This document shows, in pieces, positions 61,747 to 64,000 of a stretch of DNA of 64,000 nt (position 1 is the first letter of the stretch; each line of letters starts with the position of its first letter). The position numbers were made by a program, and so were the translations under genes. Source of the DNA: Schlesneria paludicola DSM 18645 (GTDB taxonomy: Bacteria; Planctomycetota; Planctomycetia; Planctomycetales; Planctomycetaceae). The notes beneath the pieces were generated by a model. The model had not been told where the DNA came from and made no database searches. It worked only from the letters and a program-made list of their open reading frames with translations. The stretch is from assembly GCF_000255655.1 (NCBI RefSeq), contig NZ_JH636435.1, forward strand, positions 2,742,043 to 2,806,042. The letters are read 5' to 3'.

Positions 61747-63900
61747 ATGTCCCCGCCAATCAACCATCGCTCACTCGCCATGCGTCGCGCCGCGGCATTC
61801 GTGCTGATCGTCCTGTTGAGTCTCGGACTGCCGCTAGCCGTCGTCGGCTGGTCAGTTTATTACGCGATGTCCGGAAAACCGCTCGGACACCCGACCGGGC
61901 GTGAGACCACCTACAATGGTCCATTACACCCGGGAGCATTCAACGATCACCAACTTTGGTTTACCGCGCGACGATACGTCAATCGGGCATACGCCGCGCC
62001 AGTCGCTGCGCAGATTCAGCAAATGGACATTCAGACGGGGGAAACCCGGAATGTGGGAACGGAGGCCACCAATCTGTATTACATCCCGTTACTTTTGAAT
62101 AAAGAACTCTATGCCTTTGGACAGGCGATCTTCCTCAAGGTCGACGGCGATTTTCGGAAGGTCGCCGATTTGCCAGAGCGACACACCAGTTTCTTTTCGA
62201 GCTTCTTTTCCTATGAAGGGCACCTGACCACGGTGATGGAAACGAAGCAGGGGCAGTTCCGACTGCAACACCTCATCGACGGCCAATGGGTTGAGGGCCC
62301 TACGATCCGGCTGCCCCCACGAGGAAGTCAATGGCGGGATGACCCGCAAACTGGCATCCAATTGAGACCGCCAAAGCGATCGCAGCAAACAGCCTCGTCC
62401 CGAAATCAGTATTGGCTGATTGCGATCGAATTCAGGGGACAAATCCATCTGTTTGTTCGCGAGCTTAACGGTCACTTTTCCGCCTACCGGCAAGGCTTTG
62501 ATTTTGTTGCTGACAAACACGATGTTGCATCCGCCTCATCACCAGAGAACCTCACCCCGACGCCCTCTGATCACAATGCGAATGGCTGGGAACCGATTCG
62601 TCCGATCAAAAATCTTGTGGATTCCGGCGACGACACCCCTCCGAACGGCTCCCCGCAGTACGATCCCAATTTTCTCCTTGGCCGAGACGACCAGATCTGG
62701 GCAGAAATGCGCTGTGATCACGACGGTCCCATCGTGATTTCCGATGTCGCGATGGGACGCATGGTACGGCGGAACCGATCCGGACATTGGATCGATCTCG
62801 AGGGTTTCAACGAGCCGAGTGAGGAAGCCTATTTCAGTCGCACGATCCTGGTCGATCAAGCAGACGGAGTTGCCTACCTTCTCGATCAGAATTTTCAGTG
62901 GAACAGCGCAGCACTTCACCGAATCGAGGGAAATGTGGTCGGCCCCCCACAGATCCTTTCACAAGGTGTCTTTGCGGCCTACCTCGCCCGATGGCGACAG
63001 ATCTTCGCCGGAGTCTGCTTCGCATGGCTGCTGCATCTCGGTCTGTTGGTCAGCGGCACCACTTGGTTACTTCGTGGTCGACAATCCGGTGATTACGCGT
63101 TCGGTCAGCAACAAGTGCAACTCGCTTCGCCCACGCGACGCGCTCTGGCAAAAGCGATCGACCTGCTACTGCTCGCGGGTTCGATCACTCTGCTCGCGAA
63201 ATTACAAATCACGCTCTTCAGGATTGAGCTGCCGCCGGTCAGCGAAGAGATCATTTCCAACCACCTGTTCGCTTACGAAAATGCCCTGTTTTGGGGAACG
63301 CGAAATGGGTGGCCTGAATTCCAACAACAATTCCAAAATGCCGTTCTGTCGTCGATCGAAGCAATCCACTCGTTCATAGTCCTTCGCCGAACCAGTTTGA
63401 CGACGGCCGCTCTCGAACTTCTCGTTCTGCTGGGGTTCATGGTGGTCATCGAAGGCCGTTTTGGCTTCACTCCCGGCAAGTGGCTGCTACGAATTCAGAC
63501 GCTCCGTTCAACATTACGGCCCTGCGCGTTCACCCACGCACTGCTGCGCACGGTGATCGACTGGTTCGACGCCCCTTTCTTGCTCACACCGATCCCAGCC
63601 CTACTCAGCATGACAATGTCCGCCAGCCGACAACGTCTGGGCGACCGGCTCGCCGATACGCTCGTCGTGAATGTCGATTCGAATCAATCGACGATGCCGG
63701 GCAGAGCAATTCCAGAACAGAATCTGTCCCCAGCCGCTCAACCAAGTGGCATCACGACTAACGAGAGATCGCATTTCACCGGTCGGTCGGCGAGTTCACC
63801 CGAATTCGATAACCCGCGTCTTTGGGTTCTTTCCCTTCAATGTCGCCTCCGTCGTCTGTCTGGTCGTAACCAAGACTCCAGATCACCACATCCCCGTTAA
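61747..63900 (+). CDS. RDD-family membrane protein with large extracytoplasmic region
   Basis: The 717-residue protein starts at ATG 61747. An N-terminal membrane segment (AAAFVLIVLLSLGLPLAVVGW) is followed by ~370 polar residues with propeller-like strands (LFVRELNGHFSAYRQGF). Another helix (IFAGVCFAWLLHLGLLV) leads to the RDD domain: SPTRRALAKAIDLLLLAGSI, GFTPGKWLLRIQTL and RQRLGDRLADTLVV. RDD proteins are thought to be transporters or channels. The last ~65 residues are polar without motif and overlap the convergent gene at 63776 by 125 bases, so the real end of the domain may be earlier. Confidence 0.8.
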   Translation: MSPPINHRSLAMRRAAAFVLIVLLSLGLPLAVVGWSVYYAMSGKPLGHPTGRETTYNGPLHPGAFNDHQLWFTARRYVNRAYAAPVAAQIQQMDIQTGETRNVGTEATNLYYIPLLLNKELYAFGQAIFLKVDGDFRKVADLPERHTSFFSSFFSYEGHLTTVMETKQGQFRLQHLIDGQWVEGPTIRLPPRGSQWRDDPQTGIQLRPPKRSQQTASSRNQYWLIAIEFRGQIHLFVRELNGHFSAYRQGFDFVADKHDVASASSPENLTPTPSDHNANGWEPIRPIKNLVDSGDDTPPNGSPQYDPNFLLGRDDQIWAEMRCDHDGPIVISDVAMGRMVRRNRSGHWIDLEGFNEPSEEAYFSRTILVDQADGVAYLLDQNFQWNSAALHRIEGNVVGPPQILSQGVFAAYLARWRQIFAGVCFAWLLHLGLLVSGTTWLLRGRQSGDYAFGQQQVQLASPTRRALAKAIDLLLLAGSITLLAKLQITLFRIELPPVSEEIISNHLFAYENALFWGTRNGWPEFQQQFQNAVLSSIEAIHSFIVLRRTSLTTAALELLVLLGFMVVIEGRFGFTPGKWLLRIQTLRSTLRPCAFTHALLRTVIDWFDAPFLLTPIPALLSMTMSASRQRLGDRLADTLVVNVDSNQSTMPGRAIPEQNLSPAAQPSGITTNERSHFTGRSASSPEFDNPRLWVLSLQCRLRRLSGRNQDSRSPHPR

Positions 63901-64000
63901 CCTCATGACGGTAGTTCATGGGTGCCCCGGAGGGACTCATCGGATCAAACGGCACGGCATCCAAAAATTCGGGAACCAACTGCTGCAGGCTGGCGGGAAA
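63776..64000 (-). CDS. 3' end of a convergent gene (partial)
   Basis: A frame enters from the right edge and stops at 63776. It reads VPEFLDAVPFDPMSPSGAPMNYR, then VIWSLGYDQTDDGGD, which resembles the C-terminal end of planctomycete proteins with a type II secretion-like (PulG-type) or ABC-2 C-terminal segment; a like stretch (VDPWSNRAFEYYP) is found in the permease at 56051. A start within the window would be unlikely because seven codons precede the first possible one (TTG, 63979). It overlaps the end of the RDD gene antisense. Confidence 0.6.
   Translation of the reverse strand, partial: FPASLQQLVPEFLDAVPFDPMSPSGAPMNYRHEVNGDVVIWSLGYDQTDDGGDIEGKEPKDAGYRIRVNSPTDR

Noticed and set aside
1-64000. 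tRNA or rRNA genes
   Set aside because: No cloverleaf or rRNA-like block was recognised by eye in the intergenic regions; a covariance-model search could overturn this.

Overview
The window looks like a chromosomal segment of a planctomycete (Planctomycetota, probably Planctomycetia). The evidence is a DUF1549/DUF1553 cytochrome protein followed by a DUF1501 protein, DUF2617 and RDD-family proteins, a ferredoxin-type sulfite reductase, many secreted proteins without known relatives, and several families of short palindromic repeats. GC content is moderately high throughout, except for AT-richer patches near 450-1450 and 14200-17600. No rRNA, tRNA or CRISPR array was recognised.

Layout. 1-4100 is a scrap-yard of mobile and accessory DNA: the 3' end of an RHS-like polymorphic toxin with a possible immunity gene, flanked by a perfect 17-bp inverted repeat; a broken IS200-like transposase; a RepA/DnaB-type ATPase; and a palindromic repeat. 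4769-13384 is one giant gene for a 2871-residue surface protein (inverse-autotransporter barrel, beta-helix repeats, embedded nidogen-like domain), closed by a strong terminator. 13453-17530 holds a TolB-like remnant and three secreted or anchored proteins, the last a DUF1573 protein. 17611-25799 carries a PMT-type glycosyltransferase, DUF2617, sulfite reductase, the translation factor EttA, a small lipoprotein and DUF4112. 26675-33814 is a signalling block: a hybrid kinase overlapping an HD-GYP regulator, then on the other strand a FixL-like kinase overlapping a FixJ-like regulator, with a second FixJ-like protein whose receiver has lost its acceptor aspartate.

34278-39237 is the planctomycete pair PSD1-cytochrome plus DUF1501, followed by an MsbA-like ABC exporter, RidA and DinB-like genes. 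43007-46193 is a leftward run of four small secreted proteins, two of them clear paralogues. 46662-51165 encodes both subunits of a type IIA topoisomerase whose normally invariant motifs are altered in both subunits. Then come a small c-type cytochrome, a YHYH protein and a large Orn/Lys/Arg decarboxylase. 56051-60407 is a leftward YtrA-like unit (GntR regulator, ABC ATPase, very large permease) with a visible promoter and a perfect operator-like palindrome. The window ends with a small membrane protein, a possible 55-residue lipoprotein, an RDD protein and the 3' end of a convergent gene.

The clearest partnerships are the two kinase-regulator pairs, the topoisomerase pair, the GntR-ATPase-permease unit and the PSD1-DUF1501 pair. 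The strongest candidates for something new are the repeat-flanked toxin/immunity segment, the four-gene secreted cluster, the Cys-rich/DUF1573 trio and the altered topoisomerase motifs. All identifications rest on reading sequence and motifs; no database search was made.
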